From positions 1-64,000 of the forward strand of contig CAJONC010000007.1 of NCBI GenBank assembly GCA_905235675.1: a stretch of 64,000 nucleotides of DNA. The letters run 5' to 3'. The position numbers and the translations under genes are program-made. The first letter of the stretch is position 1. Each line of letters opens with the position of its first letter. The notes under the pieces were generated by a model, which searched no databases, was not told the DNA's origin, and was given only the letters and a program-made list of their open reading frames with translations. Shown here in pieces: positions 41,571 to 50,669 of this stretch. The DNA comes from an uncultured Bacteroidales bacterium. GTDB taxonomy: Bacteria > Bacteroidota > Bacteroidia > Bacteroidales > UBA932.

Positions 41571-42691
41571 CTGATATCTTCTGCAAAATTCAACAATTCC
41601 TTCACAAACGAACTCCAGCTGAGCCTTTCGCTCTCGGAACGTATCGCGCCGACGCAGCGTTCGCGTATGGCGGAGTCCGCGAAGTATTCTTCAATGCGCC
41701 GCCTTATCTCTTCCGGTTCCGCGGAGGATGCAACAAGTCCCGTGCCCGTGTTACCTATGGTCTCCTCAAGACCTCCCACGGCGGTCACCACCATGGGCAC
41801 TTCGAAATGGTAGGACGCTGAACTCACCCCGCTTTGCGTGGCGCTGCGGTAGGGAAGCACGGTAAGGTCGGCGGCCGAAAAATAATCTTTCACTTCGCTG
41901 TCGGCAATGTAACGGCGGAATACATGTATGCGTTCCTTGCCCGGACAGGCGTCAATCAGTTCCTGGTATCTGTCGAAAGGCCCGTAACATTCCCCTGCGA
42001 TTATCAGCTGGTATTCTTCGGAAAGGCCGCTGAAAGCCTGGAGCAGTATGTCGAGCCCCTTGTATTCGCGTATCAGGCCGAAAAACAGAAGATTCCTCTT
42101 TCCGGGAAGGAGCCCCAGGCGGCTCTCGGCCTCTTCCCTCGGGAGTTTCTCCCCGAAATGGGTATAAAGAGGATGGAAGATTACCCTCGACGGCAGTTCC
42201 GGAGCCCATTCGCGGAGATCGGCGTTCACTGCGTCGCAGAGCGTGACGCATCCGTCCAGTCCGGAAAGGAAATAGCCGGTGAAAGGCTTGTCAAAAAAAT
42301 GCCTTTCGTGCGGGATTACATTGTCGGCAATCGCGATTACCCTTGTGTTCCTGCCTGCGTGCCTTGCCACATATCCGAGTGAAGGGGCGAAGTAGGGCAT
42401 CACGTAGCGCATCAGCAGCAGGTCCGGTTCCCACTTGCGGATTTTGGATGCGGCGCGGGGCCAGTTCAGGGGATTCGCCGTGTCGAGCACGGCTTCGGCG
42501 TCCACCTTGAACGAATCATCCCCGGCTTCGACATATTGCGTCGTGCCGGGGAAGAGAAATCCCGGATATTGCCGGGAATAATTGAAAGCCTTTACATCCG
42601 CGGTTTTGCCCAGCTCGGCAAGAAGATTACCATTGAACTGGGCTATGCCTCCCCTGAAAGGGTGGAAAGCGGATAGAATGGCAATTTTCAA
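41567..42691 (-). CDS. Family 4 glycosyltransferase
   Basis: A GT-B transferase of 374 residues. The N-terminus SAFHPFRGGIAQFNGNLLAEL is the acceptor-side start of GT4 enzymes. The C-terminal half has LLFFGLIREYKGLDILLQAF, a YKGLD-type block, and the E-x7-E-like LPYRSATQSGVSSASYHFEVPMV donor site. Donor and acceptor are unknown. It lies between ompH and the LysM gene in one operon (overlap of four bases downstream), so an envelope glycan is a reasonable guess. Confidence 0.88.
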   Translation of the reverse strand: MKIAILSAFHPFRGGIAQFNGNLLAELGKTADVKAFNYSRQYPGFLFPGTTQYVEAGDDSFKVDAEAVLDTANPLNWPRAASKIRKWEPDLLLMRYVMPYFAPSLGYVARHAGRNTRVIAIADNVIPHERHFFDKPFTGYFLSGLDGCVTLCDAVNADLREWAPELPSRVIFHPLYTHFGEKLPREEAESRLGLLPGKRNLLFFGLIREYKGLDILLQAFSGLSEEYQLIIAGECYGPFDRYQELIDACPGKERIHVFRRYIADSEVKDYFSAADLTVLPYRSATQSGVSSASYHFEVPMVVTAVGGLEETIGNTGTGLVASSAEPEEIRRRIEEYFADSAIRERCVGAIRSESERLSWSSFVKELLNFAEDIR

Positions 42692-42692
42692 A

Positions 42693-43301
42693 TTACTTCT
42701 GCTCTTTGGCCTTGGTCTTTACATAAGCTGCGTTGAGCCCTTCGAGAATCTCGTCGGTAATGTCAAGTTCGGCACTGCCTACAGCTACGGGAGCGGGAAG
42801 TATGCCGCCCTGGGTGGAAAGGATGAGGGCGTAGTTCTTCTCTGCATTGTATTCTTCGAGGAAAGAATGGATGGCATCGGCAATTTGGTTGAGCATCACC
42901 TGCTGCTCTTCCATCATTTCCTGCTGTTTCTGGTTGTAGTAATTCTGGAAATTGTTCTGCTGATCCTGAAGCTTCTGGCCCTGGACCTCGGCTACACTGC
43001 GGGTGAGAAGGCCCTTGTCAATCTTGTCCTGGAAATCCTTGACGTCCTTTTCCAGCTTGTTGCTGCGGCGGGTGAGTTCCTGCTGTATGCCGGAAACCTT
43101 GGTCTCCACCACCGAACGGAGGTCGTTGGCCATGTCGTATTCGTCGATGACCCTGTCAAGATTGAAATAAACGATGGAACCTGCAACGGGCCCTTCGGTG
43201 TTCGCCGCAGTTTCGGTCTCCTGGCTTGCAGGGGCGTTGTTGCACGAAACGGCCATCAGGCCCATGGCGAAAATGCTTAAAAGGATAGCGCTTTTTTTCA
43301 T
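42693..43301 (-). CDS. OmpH/Skp-family lipoprotein
   Basis: A 202-residue protein with a signal sequence ending in an AVSC lipobox near 18-21. It has an OmpH/Skp chaperone body: IVYFNLDRVIDEYDMANDL, then a long coiled coil (about 70-150) rich in Gln and Lys. Skp-like proteins hold unfolded outer-membrane proteins in the periplasm. It heads an operon with a glycosyltransferase and a LysM protein. A second, non-lipidated Skp is encoded behind bamA. Lipidation would tether this copy to a membrane. Confidence 0.85.
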   Translation of the reverse strand: MKKSAILLSIFAMGLMAVSCNNAPASQETETAANTEGPVAGSIVYFNLDRVIDEYDMANDLRSVVETKVSGIQQELTRRSNKLEKDVKDFQDKIDKGLLTRSVAEVQGQKLQDQQNNFQNYYNQKQQEMMEEQQVMLNQIADAIHSFLEEYNAEKNYALILSTQGGILPAPVAVGSAELDITDEILEGLNAAYVKTKAKEQK

Positions 43302-43344
43302 ATTTGTTTTATGTTATTGTTTCTATTTTGGGGTATACAGGCTG

Positions 43345-43352
43345 CAAATGTA
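43345..43352 (-). promoter_or_regulatory. -7 promoter box of the ompH-GT-LysM operon
   Basis: TACATTTG on the minus strand matches TAnnTTTG, 43 bases upstream of ATG 43301 and just beyond the pdxJ stop. Confidence 0.45.
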
Positions 43353-43364
43353 AGCATTTTTCTG

Positions 43365-44078
43365 CTAAATCTGTGCCAGATACTTTCTTATAGTGTCCTC
43401 CAGTCCGAAATAGAGGGCGTCGCAGATCAGGGCGTGGCCTATCGAGACTTCGTCGGTCCAGGGAATGGTATCGATATAGTATTCGAGGTTTTGGAGGCTG
43501 AGGTCGTGCCCTGCATTGAGGCCCAGGCCTGCGTCGCGGGCTGCCTTTGCAGTGCGGAGATATGGCTCTATGGCCTTTTCCCTGCCGGCGGAATAGTTCG
43601 CAGCATAAGCCTCGGTGTAGAGCTCCACGCGGTCCGCACCGCAGAGCGCGGCGCCTTCCGCCATTGCGGGATCGGGATCGATGAAGATGGAAACCCTGAT
43701 GCCTTTGGTGTGGAAAAGACTGCACATGCCGGTCAGGAATTCACGGTTGGCTACCGTGTCCCAGCCTTTGTTGGAGGTTATGGCGTCGTGGGCGTCCGGA
43801 ACGAGGGTGACCTGGTCGGGGACAACCTCGAGCACAAGATCCCTGAAGGATTCCGGAACGGGATTTCCTTCTATGTTGAACTCAGTGTGTACGATAGGGC
43901 GCAGGGCGCGGACGTCGCCGTACCTGATATGCCTTTCATCGGGCCTGGGATGCACCGTTATGCCCTGCGCCCCGAACTTCTGGCAGTTTACGGCCGCAAC
44001 GCAGACATCGGGCACGTTGCCTCCCCGTGCATTGCGCAGGGTTGCAATTTTGTTGATATTTACGCTTAATTTTGTCAC
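43365..44078 (-). CDS. pdxJ: Pyridoxine 5'-phosphate synthase
   Basis: A TIM-barrel enzyme of 237 residues. LSVNINKIATLRNARGG at 4-20 is the PdxJ start, GITVHPRPDERHI near 39 carries active-site histidine and arginine residues, and LNAGHDLSLQNL near 187 is the phosphate end. It condenses 1-deoxy-D-xylulose 5-phosphate and aminoacetone phosphate to make vitamin B6. The start appears to be GTG at 44078; a TACTTTTG box ends seven bases upstream. Confidence 0.95.
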   Translation of the reverse strand: MTKLSVNINKIATLRNARGGNVPDVCVAAVNCQKFGAQGITVHPRPDERHIRYGDVRALRPIVHTEFNIEGNPVPESFRDLVLEVVPDQVTLVPDAHDAITSNKGWDTVANREFLTGMCSLFHTKGIRVSIFIDPDPAMAEGAALCGADRVELYTEAYAANYSAGREKAIEPYLRTAKAARDAGLGLNAGHDLSLQNLEYYIDTIPWTDEVSIGHALICDALYFGLEDTIRKYLAQI

Positions 44079-44085
44079 AGTAACA

Positions 44086-44133
44086 CAAAAGTAGCAAAAT
44101 CCGCGGAAAATCGTAAAATAAATCTTATTTTTG
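44086..44133. promoter_or_regulatory. Divergent promoters of pdxJ and nadK
   Basis: Minus strand TACTTTTG (44093-44086) serves pdxJ; plus strand TATTTTTG (44126-44133) serves nadK, ten bases before its ATG. Both messages would have leaders of only a few bases. The nadK box shows that the in-frame TTG at 44131 is not the start. Confidence 0.5.
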
Positions 44134-44142
44134 CAAGTTTCA

Positions 44143-44961
44143 ATGAAGATTGGCTATTACATAAAAAAGCTGGCTTTGCGCGACGATGAACGCATCGGAG
44201 CCCTTCTGGACCGTCTGCGTTCGGCCGGAGTCGGCTTGTATGCCATCGAAACTTCCGCAGATGTACGGGAGCAGACTTCGCTCGTCCTCAGTTTCGGCGG
44301 GGACGGCACCTTCCTCAGTGCCGCACACCGCGTCGCGGAGGCCGGCGTACCCGTCATGGGAGTCAATTTCGGCCGTATGGGCTTCCTGTCCGACAACCGT
44401 GCCGAAGATGTTGCCGATGCAATCCTCTCGGGATGCTACGAAGTTGAAGAACGCGATGTCCTCCATGTAAGCTGCGAAGGTGCCTGCCCCGAAAACTTCT
44501 GGCCCTATGCAATCAACGAAGTGGCCCTCCACCGCATAGGCGCGGAAATGCTCGGAGTGGATGTGAACGTCAGCGGTGCGGAACTCCCCACCTACTGGGC
44601 GGACGGGGTGCTGGTCGCCACGAGCACCGGTTCCACCGCCTACAGCCTGAGCGCCGGAGGCCCCATCTGCCTGCCGGATTCGCAGGTAAGGCTTATCACC
44701 CCCATCGCCCCGCACAACCTCAACCTCCGCCCCATGGCAGTGCCCATCGACGCTCCCGTCAGGATGTCCGCCCGCGCACGCTGCGGGAAGGCCCTCCTCT
44801 CGCTGGACAACCGCAGTTATGCGCTGCCTTGCGGAGAGGCTATCACTATAGGCAAGGCCCCGTTCACCCTGAAACGCGCGAGCCTCGGCAAGCCAAACTT
44901 CATCGAAGCCCTCCGGAGCCGTTTCTTCTGGGGGCAGGACGTCAGAAATTCAACCGAATAG
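44143..44961 (+). CDS. nadK: NAD kinase
   Basis: A 272-residue NAD kinase. LSFGGDGTFLSAAHR near 48-62 holds the GGDG catalytic motif, YAINEVALHR near 122 the NE motif, and ATSTGSTAYSLSAGGP near 162 the glycine/serine loop. It phosphorylates NAD to NADP. It is followed by uppS and bamA, the usual Bacteroidetes neighbourhood. Confidence 0.95.
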   Translation: MKIGYYIKKLALRDDERIGALLDRLRSAGVGLYAIETSADVREQTSLVLSFGGDGTFLSAAHRVAEAGVPVMGVNFGRMGFLSDNRAEDVADAILSGCYEVEERDVLHVSCEGACPENFWPYAINEVALHRIGAEMLGVDVNVSGAELPTYWADGVLVATSTGSTAYSLSAGGPICLPDSQVRLITPIAPHNLNLRPMAVPIDAPVRMSARARCGKALLSLDNRSYALPCGEAITIGKAPFTLKRASLGKPNFIEALRSRFFWGQDVRNSTE

Positions 44962-44967
44962 CAACCT

Positions 44968-45654
44968 ATGACACCAGAACTACCCGACAAACTTCCGCAA
45001 CACGTATCTATTATAATGGACGGCAACGGCCGCTGGGCCAAAGAACGCGGCCTGGACCGTGTCTGCGGGCACAAGACAGGCATAGAGAGCGTACGCGCCA
45101 TAGTCGAGGCAAGCGGCGATTGGGGAATAAAGGTCCTCTCCCTCTTTGCGTTCTCGGAAGAGAACTGGGACCGCCCCGAAGAGGAGGTCAACGCCCTTAT
45201 GCAGCTGATGTTCAAGGAGGTAACCGAGGAGCTCGACAACATGATGAGCAACAATGTGCGCGTCGTGGTGCTCGGCAACAGGGCCCGGCTGTCGGTAGAT
45301 TTGCGTGACGCCATCGACTCCCTTATGGAGGAAACCTCGCACAATACCGGCCTCGTGCTTATCATATTCCTGAGTTACAGCGGCAAGTGGGACATTCAGC
45401 AGGCCGCCGACCGCATGGCCGCGGAAGGCGGGGACAGCATAGAGCCTTATCTCATAACGGCCGGCTACCCCGACCCCGACCTTATAATCCGGACCTCCGG
45501 CGAGAAGCGCATCAGCAATTATCTGCTGTGGCAGGCCGCGTACAGTGAATTTGTGTTCACGGATACGCTTTGGCCCGATTTTAGAAAGGACAGTTACCGC
45601 GATGCGTTGTGGGAGTATGCTTCCCGCGACCGCCGCTATGGAAAAGTGAAGTGA
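44968..45654 (+). CDS. uppS: Undecaprenyl diphosphate synthase
   Basis: A cis-prenyltransferase of 228 residues. HVSIIMDGNGRWAKERGLDRVCGHKTG near 12-38 contains the catalytic aspartate. SLFAFSEENWDRP and PDLIIRTSGEKRISNYLLWQAAYSEF complete the family pattern. It makes the C55 lipid carrier for peptidoglycan, feeding MraY and MurG encoded upstream in this window. bamA starts five bases after its stop. Confidence 0.96.
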   Translation: MTPELPDKLPQHVSIIMDGNGRWAKERGLDRVCGHKTGIESVRAIVEASGDWGIKVLSLFAFSEENWDRPEEEVNALMQLMFKEVTEELDNMMSNNVRVVVLGNRARLSVDLRDAIDSLMEETSHNTGLVLIIFLSYSGKWDIQQAADRMAAEGGDSIEPYLITAGYPDPDLIIRTSGEKRISNYLLWQAAYSEFVFTDTLWPDFRKDSYRDALWEYASRDRRYGKVK

Positions 45655-45659
45655 CAAAG

Positions 45660-48236
45660 ATGATAAAAAGAATACTCCTGATATCCGCCATGATGCTTGG
45701 CTGCCTGACTGCTTTTGCACAGCAGCAGGACGATGCTTTGGAGGTGGATTACACCCGCCCTCAGAAATACATCGTAGGCGGTGTCAGCGTCAAGGGTAAC
45801 AGCTATTTCTCCGAAAACCAGATAGTCCAGCTGTCGGGCCTCCAGAAAGGTATGGAAGTCACCATCCCCGGCGAGGAGATGTCCTCGATAGTTCGCAGGC
45901 TGTGGATGCAGCGTTATTTTGAAGATGTTTCTCTGGAAATCGACCATTTCAGCCCTGCCAGGGATTCTGTATACCTTTGCATCGCCATCGAGGAACGTCC
46001 GAGGGTTTCGGCCTGGACTTTCACCGGCGTGAAATCCGGAGAGAAGAAGGACCTTCTGGAAAGGCTCAACCTCAGGCGCGGCGGCGAATTCTCCGCCTAT
46101 GTGGAGAAGACGTCTTCCGACATCATCAAGAAATACTATGCCGAAAAAGGCTTCCTGAACTGCGAGGTGAAGGCCGAAGTGCAGAAGGATACCATTATCC
46201 GCAAGGCCATCAGGGTGAACTTTGCCGTCGACAAAGGCGAGAAGGTGAAGGTGAAGGAAATCAACTTCATAGGCAACGAGCATGTCAGTGATTACAAGCT
46301 CGCCAAGAGCATGAAGAAGACCAAGTCGAACAAGTTATACAACCTCTTCCGCAGCAAAAAGTTCGACCCCAAGGAATACCCCAACGACAAAAAACTGCTG
46401 CTTACCGCTTTCAACGAGGCAGGTTACCGCGACGCCCGTATCGTTAAGGACTCTATATACGAGGTGGAACCCGGCAGGCTCGGTATCGACATAACGGTCG
46501 AAGAGGGCGACAAATACTACTTCCGCGACATAAGCTGGACAGGAAACTCCGTTTACTCTTCGGAATTCCTGGATTCCAGGCTCAATATCAAATCCGGTGA
46601 CACCTACGATGTGGTGACCATGGAGAAACGCCTCAGCGGCGGCGGAAAACAGACGGATTACGACATTTCCAAGATGTACCGCGACAACGGTTACATGTTC
46701 TTCCGCATCAATCCCGTCGAGGTGAATATCGAAAACGACTCCGTCGACGTGGAAATCCGCATCTCCGAAGGCAAGCAGGCCAGGCTGAACAACATTATCA
46801 TAAACGGCAACGACCTCACCAGCGAAAAGGTGGTGCGCCGCCAGCTTTTCACCGAGCCTGGCGAGCTGTTCAGCCAGACCAATTTCGAACGTTCCATCAG
46901 GGAAATTGCTTCGCTCGGGCAGTTCGATCCTGAAGCCATAATGAGCCAGGAGGGCTATACCCTGCTTCCCAACGCGAACACGAACACCGTCGATATCATC
47001 TACAACGTGACCGAAAAGCCTTCCAGCCAGCTGGAGCTTTCCGGAGGATGGGGCGGCCGCACTTTCGTGGCTACCGCGGGCGTGTCGTTCAACAATTTCT
47101 CCACCCACCGCATGTTCGAGAAGGGGGCCTGGAGACCGGTTCCGCTGGGTGACGCCCAGACGCTGTCGTTCCGTTTCCAGACCAACGGCACATATTACAC
47201 CGCATTGTCCGCCAATTTCGTGGAACCCTGGCTCTTCGGCAAGAGTCCTACCAGCCTGAACCTTTCCGCATACTATACCCGCCAGACCAACTCGAATACC
47301 TATCTGCAGATACTTTCGCACGACCGAATGATGGAAATCTTCGGATTCTCGGCATCGCTCGGACGCAGGCTCAAGTGGCCCGACAACTACTTTGTCATGT
47401 ACAACGGCCTGAGCTGGCAGACATACAAGCTTACCAACTGGTATTCCGGCTATTTCTTCTTCGACGACGGTCTTTCGCACAATATCAGCTACTCGATGAG
47501 CCTCGTGCGCAACTCCACCGACCAGCAGATTTATCCCCGTTCGGGCTCGGAGATCTCGTTCAGCCTCCAGCTGACGCCTCCGTTCTCCTGGTTCAGGAAG
47601 TACGACTTCGACGACAATGGCAACAAATACAAGGTGAACAGCTGGCGCGACGTCAATTACAGCAACTGGACCTCCGACGACCGCTTCCGCTGGATAGAAT
47701 ACAACAAGTGGAAACTCTCGGCCGCCACCTATACCAAGGTCGTGGGCGACCTCGTGCTGATGACGAGGGCACAGTTCGGTATACTCGGCCGTTACAACAA
47801 GAACTGGGGCTATTCTCCTTTCGAGGGCTTCCTTGTGGGAGGCGACGGAATGAGCGGATACAGCACCTACGGTTCCGATATCATCCCCCTGCGCGGATAC
47901 GAGAATTATTCCCTTACGCCTACGGATTATTCGGCGTACAATTCGGGAGGTTCCTATTATGCGGGGAACGTATACGACAAGTTTACCGTGGAAATACGTT
48001 ATCCGGTGATTCTCCAGCCCTCCAGCACCATTTTCGTGCTCGGATTCCTGGAGGGAGGAAACTGCTGGTCGGACCTGGCAAAATTCAATCCTTTCCAAAT
48101 CAAACGCAGCGCCGGAGTGGGTGCGCGCATCTTCTTACCGATGGTGGGTCTGCTCGGCATAGACTGGGGTTACGGATTTGACGATGCCGCGATAGGCGGA
48201 AGCCAGTTCCACTTTATTATAGGACAACAATTTTAA
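45660..48236 (+). CDS. bamA: Outer-membrane assembly factor BamA
   Basis: An 858-residue Omp85 protein: signal peptide (about 1-20), several POTRA domains (repeats such as VGGVSVKGNSYFSENQIVQL and VKVKEINFIGNEHVSDYKLAKSM) to about residue 450, then a 16-strand barrel beginning near LELSGGWGGRTFVATAGVSF and ending FHFIIGQQF, with the terminal aromatic residue. It inserts barrel proteins into the outer membrane. ATG 45660 gives a proper signal peptide; the longer frame overlaps uppS. The Skp gene follows after 11 bases. Confidence 0.94.
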   Translation: MIKRILLISAMMLGCLTAFAQQQDDALEVDYTRPQKYIVGGVSVKGNSYFSENQIVQLSGLQKGMEVTIPGEEMSSIVRRLWMQRYFEDVSLEIDHFSPARDSVYLCIAIEERPRVSAWTFTGVKSGEKKDLLERLNLRRGGEFSAYVEKTSSDIIKKYYAEKGFLNCEVKAEVQKDTIIRKAIRVNFAVDKGEKVKVKEINFIGNEHVSDYKLAKSMKKTKSNKLYNLFRSKKFDPKEYPNDKKLLLTAFNEAGYRDARIVKDSIYEVEPGRLGIDITVEEGDKYYFRDISWTGNSVYSSEFLDSRLNIKSGDTYDVVTMEKRLSGGGKQTDYDISKMYRDNGYMFFRINPVEVNIENDSVDVEIRISEGKQARLNNIIINGNDLTSEKVVRRQLFTEPGELFSQTNFERSIREIASLGQFDPEAIMSQEGYTLLPNANTNTVDIIYNVTEKPSSQLELSGGWGGRTFVATAGVSFNNFSTHRMFEKGAWRPVPLGDAQTLSFRFQTNGTYYTALSANFVEPWLFGKSPTSLNLSAYYTRQTNSNTYLQILSHDRMMEIFGFSASLGRRLKWPDNYFVMYNGLSWQTYKLTNWYSGYFFFDDGLSHNISYSMSLVRNSTDQQIYPRSGSEISFSLQLTPPFSWFRKYDFDDNGNKYKVNSWRDVNYSNWTSDDRFRWIEYNKWKLSAATYTKVVGDLVLMTRAQFGILGRYNKNWGYSPFEGFLVGGDGMSGYSTYGSDIIPLRGYENYSLTPTDYSAYNSGGSYYAGNVYDKFTVEIRYPVILQPSSTIFVLGFLEGGNCWSDLAKFNPFQIKRSAGVGARIFLPMVGLLGIDWGYGFDDAAIGGSQFHFIIGQQF

Positions 48237-48247
48237 TTAAGTTCAAT

Positions 48248-48802
48248 ATGAAAAAAATTCTTTTGATTGCAGCGGTTTCGCTGATTGCTTTCTCTGCTTC
48301 GGCGCAGAAATTCGCCCATGTGAATTTCCAGGAACTTGTACAGCTGATGCCTGAATCGGACAAGGCCCGAGCCACCATCCAGGAGTCGAGCAAGGCAGCC
48401 CAGGAGAGTTATGAAGAAATGCTCAGCGAGTTCAACGACAAGTATACCAAGTATCAGCAGAACGTAAACAGTTATACCGCCGCCACCCGCAAGGCCAAGG
48501 AAGACGAGCTTACCCAGATCCAGCAGCGCATCCAGGAATTCAGCCAGAATGTCCAGACGGAACTTTCGCAGCAGCAGGATCAGCTGATGGCTCCCATCTA
48601 CCAGAAAGCCCAGGAAACCGTTGCCGAAATTGCAAAGAAGGGCGGATACATCTATGTGGTGGACCGTTCGACCATCCTCTACATCGACGATACCCAGAGC
48701 GTGGACATCACCCCCGAAGCCCGCAAGGCCCTCGGCATTCCTGAAGGCCGTACCCTCGAAGCACTCCAGGCAGAACTCCAGGCCCAGCAACAGCAGCAGT
48801 AG
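48248..48802 (+). CDS. Periplasmic OmpH/Skp-family chaperone
   Basis: A 184-residue protein with a cleavable signal (ILLIAAVSLIAFSASAQ) and the body FAHVNFQELVQLMPESDKARATIQ. A long Gln-rich coiled coil follows (about 45-125), then the closing strand YVVDRSTILYIDD. It lacks a lipobox, unlike the copy at 42693. Its place behind bamA fits a periplasmic carrier for outer-membrane proteins. Confidence 0.9.
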   Translation: MKKILLIAAVSLIAFSASAQKFAHVNFQELVQLMPESDKARATIQESSKAAQESYEEMLSEFNDKYTKYQQNVNSYTAATRKAKEDELTQIQQRIQEFSQNVQTELSQQQDQLMAPIYQKAQETVAEIAKKGGYIYVVDRSTILYIDDTQSVDITPEARKALGIPEGRTLEALQAELQAQQQQQ

Positions 48803-48826
48803 GAGAATAATTACCACATAATTTAG

Positions 48827-50668
48827 ATGCAACACAAAGTCATTGATTTAAATGATGTTGTAATCAGATTTGCAGGAGATTCCGGTGACGGCATGCAGCT
48901 CACCGGGTCTCTTTTTGCAGATATGTCTGCAATCTACGGCAACTCTCTTGCAACATTTCCGGATTATCCCGCCGAGATACGGGCGCCCCATGGCACCGTG
49001 TCCGGCGTTTCGGGTTTTCAGGTACATATAGGGAGCGAACATGTATCCACACCCGGAGATCTCTGCGACCTTCTGGTGGCGATGAATCCCGCAGCGCTTT
49101 ACTCGAATGCAAAATGGTGCAAGCGCAATGCGATGATACTCGTGGACTCCGACGCCTTCGACGAGGCGGGGCTCCGCAGGGCAGGCTTCAAGACCGACAA
49201 TCCTTTCGTGGAGCTCGGAGTGGAAGACCGCACCCTTGTGGTGGCTCCCATCACCACCCTTACCGAGGAGAGCCTCAAGGACAGCGGAATGGACACCAAG
49301 GCCATACGCAAGTGCAAGAATATGTTCACCCTCGGAATGGCCTGCTACATCTACGACCGTCCGCTCGATTACCTGTACGAATATCTCGAACGCAAGTTCT
49401 CCAAGAAGCATCCCGAAGTTATCGAACCCAACAAGAAGGTGCTCAGGGACGGATTCAACTATGCGGCCAACCTCCAGATGATAGCTGACACCTACCATGT
49501 CGCGCCCGCAAAGCCGAAGAAAGGGAAATACCGCAACATCTCCGGCAACCAGGCCACCGCATGGGGCCTTCTGGCCGCATCCGAAAAAAGCGGTCTTCCC
49601 CTCTTCTGCGGTTCGTATCCCATAACCCCTGCCACCGGCATACTCGAGGAACTTGCAATACACAAGAGCCTCGGAGCCAAAACCCTGCAGGCCGAGGACG
49701 AAATAGCCGGAATCTGCACCGCAATAGGAGCTTCCTATGCGGGGAATCTTGCGGTCACCACCACCTCCGGCCCCGGGCTTTCCCTGAAGAGCGAAGCTCT
49801 CGGACTTGCGGTGATGGCCGAACTTCCCCTCGTGGTGGTTGACGTACAGCGTGCGGGCCCTTCCACGGGCATGCCCACCAAGACGGAACAGACCGACCTT
49901 GACCAGGCCCTCTACGGCCGCAACGGGGAATGTCCCATACCTATAGTGGCTGCACACAGCCCTTCCAACTGCTTTGACGCTGCATTCAATGCGGCGAAGA
50001 TAGCCATGGAACACATGACGCCCGTGCTCCTGCTTTCCGAAGGCTTCCTCGGCAACGGCAGCGAGCCCTGGCTGATACCTTCGATGAAGGATTATCCCGC
50101 CATCAATCCTCCCTTCGCCACCAATCTTCCGGAGGACGGAAAGTTCAAGCCTTTCGCACGCGATCCCGAAACTCTGGTGCGCAAGTGGGCCATACCCGGC
50201 CAGAAAGGCTTCGAACACAGGGTAGGAGGGCTTGAGAAGAATCACGACGGGGTGCTTTCCACCGATCCGGCTAATCATGCCCTTATGGTGGCCGAGCGCG
50301 AGGCCAAGGTTCAGAAAATCGCGGACTTCATTCCGACACTGGAAGTCGACGGTCCCGCGAAGGGGAAACTTCTCGTAGTGGGATGGGGCGGCACCTACGG
50401 TCACATTCTTTCAGCGGTGCATGAACTCCGCGAAGCGGGAACGGACGTTTCCTTCGCCCATTTCGATTACATCTGTCCCGTTCCCCGCAATACCGCGGAG
50501 GTGTTCGGGAATTTCGAAAAGATACTTGTCTGCGAACTCAACTCGGGACAGTTCGCCAATTACCTGCGCGGGCTTTATCCCGACAGCGATTTCCGGAAGT
50601 TCAACAAGGTCCAGGGGCAGCCGTTCCTCGTGAGCGAGCTCGTGGAGGCAATCAAGGAGGAACTCTGA
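48827..50668 (+). CDS. korA: 2-oxoacid:ferredoxin oxidoreductase, fused gamma-alpha subunit
   Basis: A 613-residue protein. The N-terminal gamma domain (VVIRFAGDSGDGMQLTGSLFADMSA near 11-35) is followed by the alpha domain (ISGNQATAWGLLAASEKSGLPLFCGSYPITPATGILEEL near 225). A C-terminal transketolase-like domain (GKLLVVGWGGTYGHILSAVHEL) completes it. With KorB it converts 2-oxoglutarate (or a related 2-oxoacid) and CoA to the acyl-CoA, reducing ferredoxin. The partner gene starts two bases downstream. The substrate is inferred from the gamma-alpha fusion type. Confidence 0.9.
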   Translation: MQHKVIDLNDVVIRFAGDSGDGMQLTGSLFADMSAIYGNSLATFPDYPAEIRAPHGTVSGVSGFQVHIGSEHVSTPGDLCDLLVAMNPAALYSNAKWCKRNAMILVDSDAFDEAGLRRAGFKTDNPFVELGVEDRTLVVAPITTLTEESLKDSGMDTKAIRKCKNMFTLGMACYIYDRPLDYLYEYLERKFSKKHPEVIEPNKKVLRDGFNYAANLQMIADTYHVAPAKPKKGKYRNISGNQATAWGLLAASEKSGLPLFCGSYPITPATGILEELAIHKSLGAKTLQAEDEIAGICTAIGASYAGNLAVTTTSGPGLSLKSEALGLAVMAELPLVVVDVQRAGPSTGMPTKTEQTDLDQALYGRNGECPIPIVAAHSPSNCFDAAFNAAKIAMEHMTPVLLLSEGFLGNGSEPWLIPSMKDYPAINPPFATNLPEDGKFKPFARDPETLVRKWAIPGQKGFEHRVGGLEKNHDGVLSTDPANHALMVAEREAKVQKIADFIPTLEVDGPAKGKLLVVGWGGTYGHILSAVHELREAGTDVSFAHFDYICPVPRNTAEVFGNFEKILVCELNSGQFANYLRGLYPDSDFRKFNKVQGQPFLVSELVEAIKEEL

Positions 50669-50669
50669 T

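Noticed and set aside
46335..48098. 587-residue antisense frame opposite bamA
   Set aside because: Composition of a shadow frame; no signal peptide, domain or promoter.
48848..50404. 518-residue antisense frame opposite korA
   Set aside because: Same reason; the coding strand has all motifs of the oxidoreductase.
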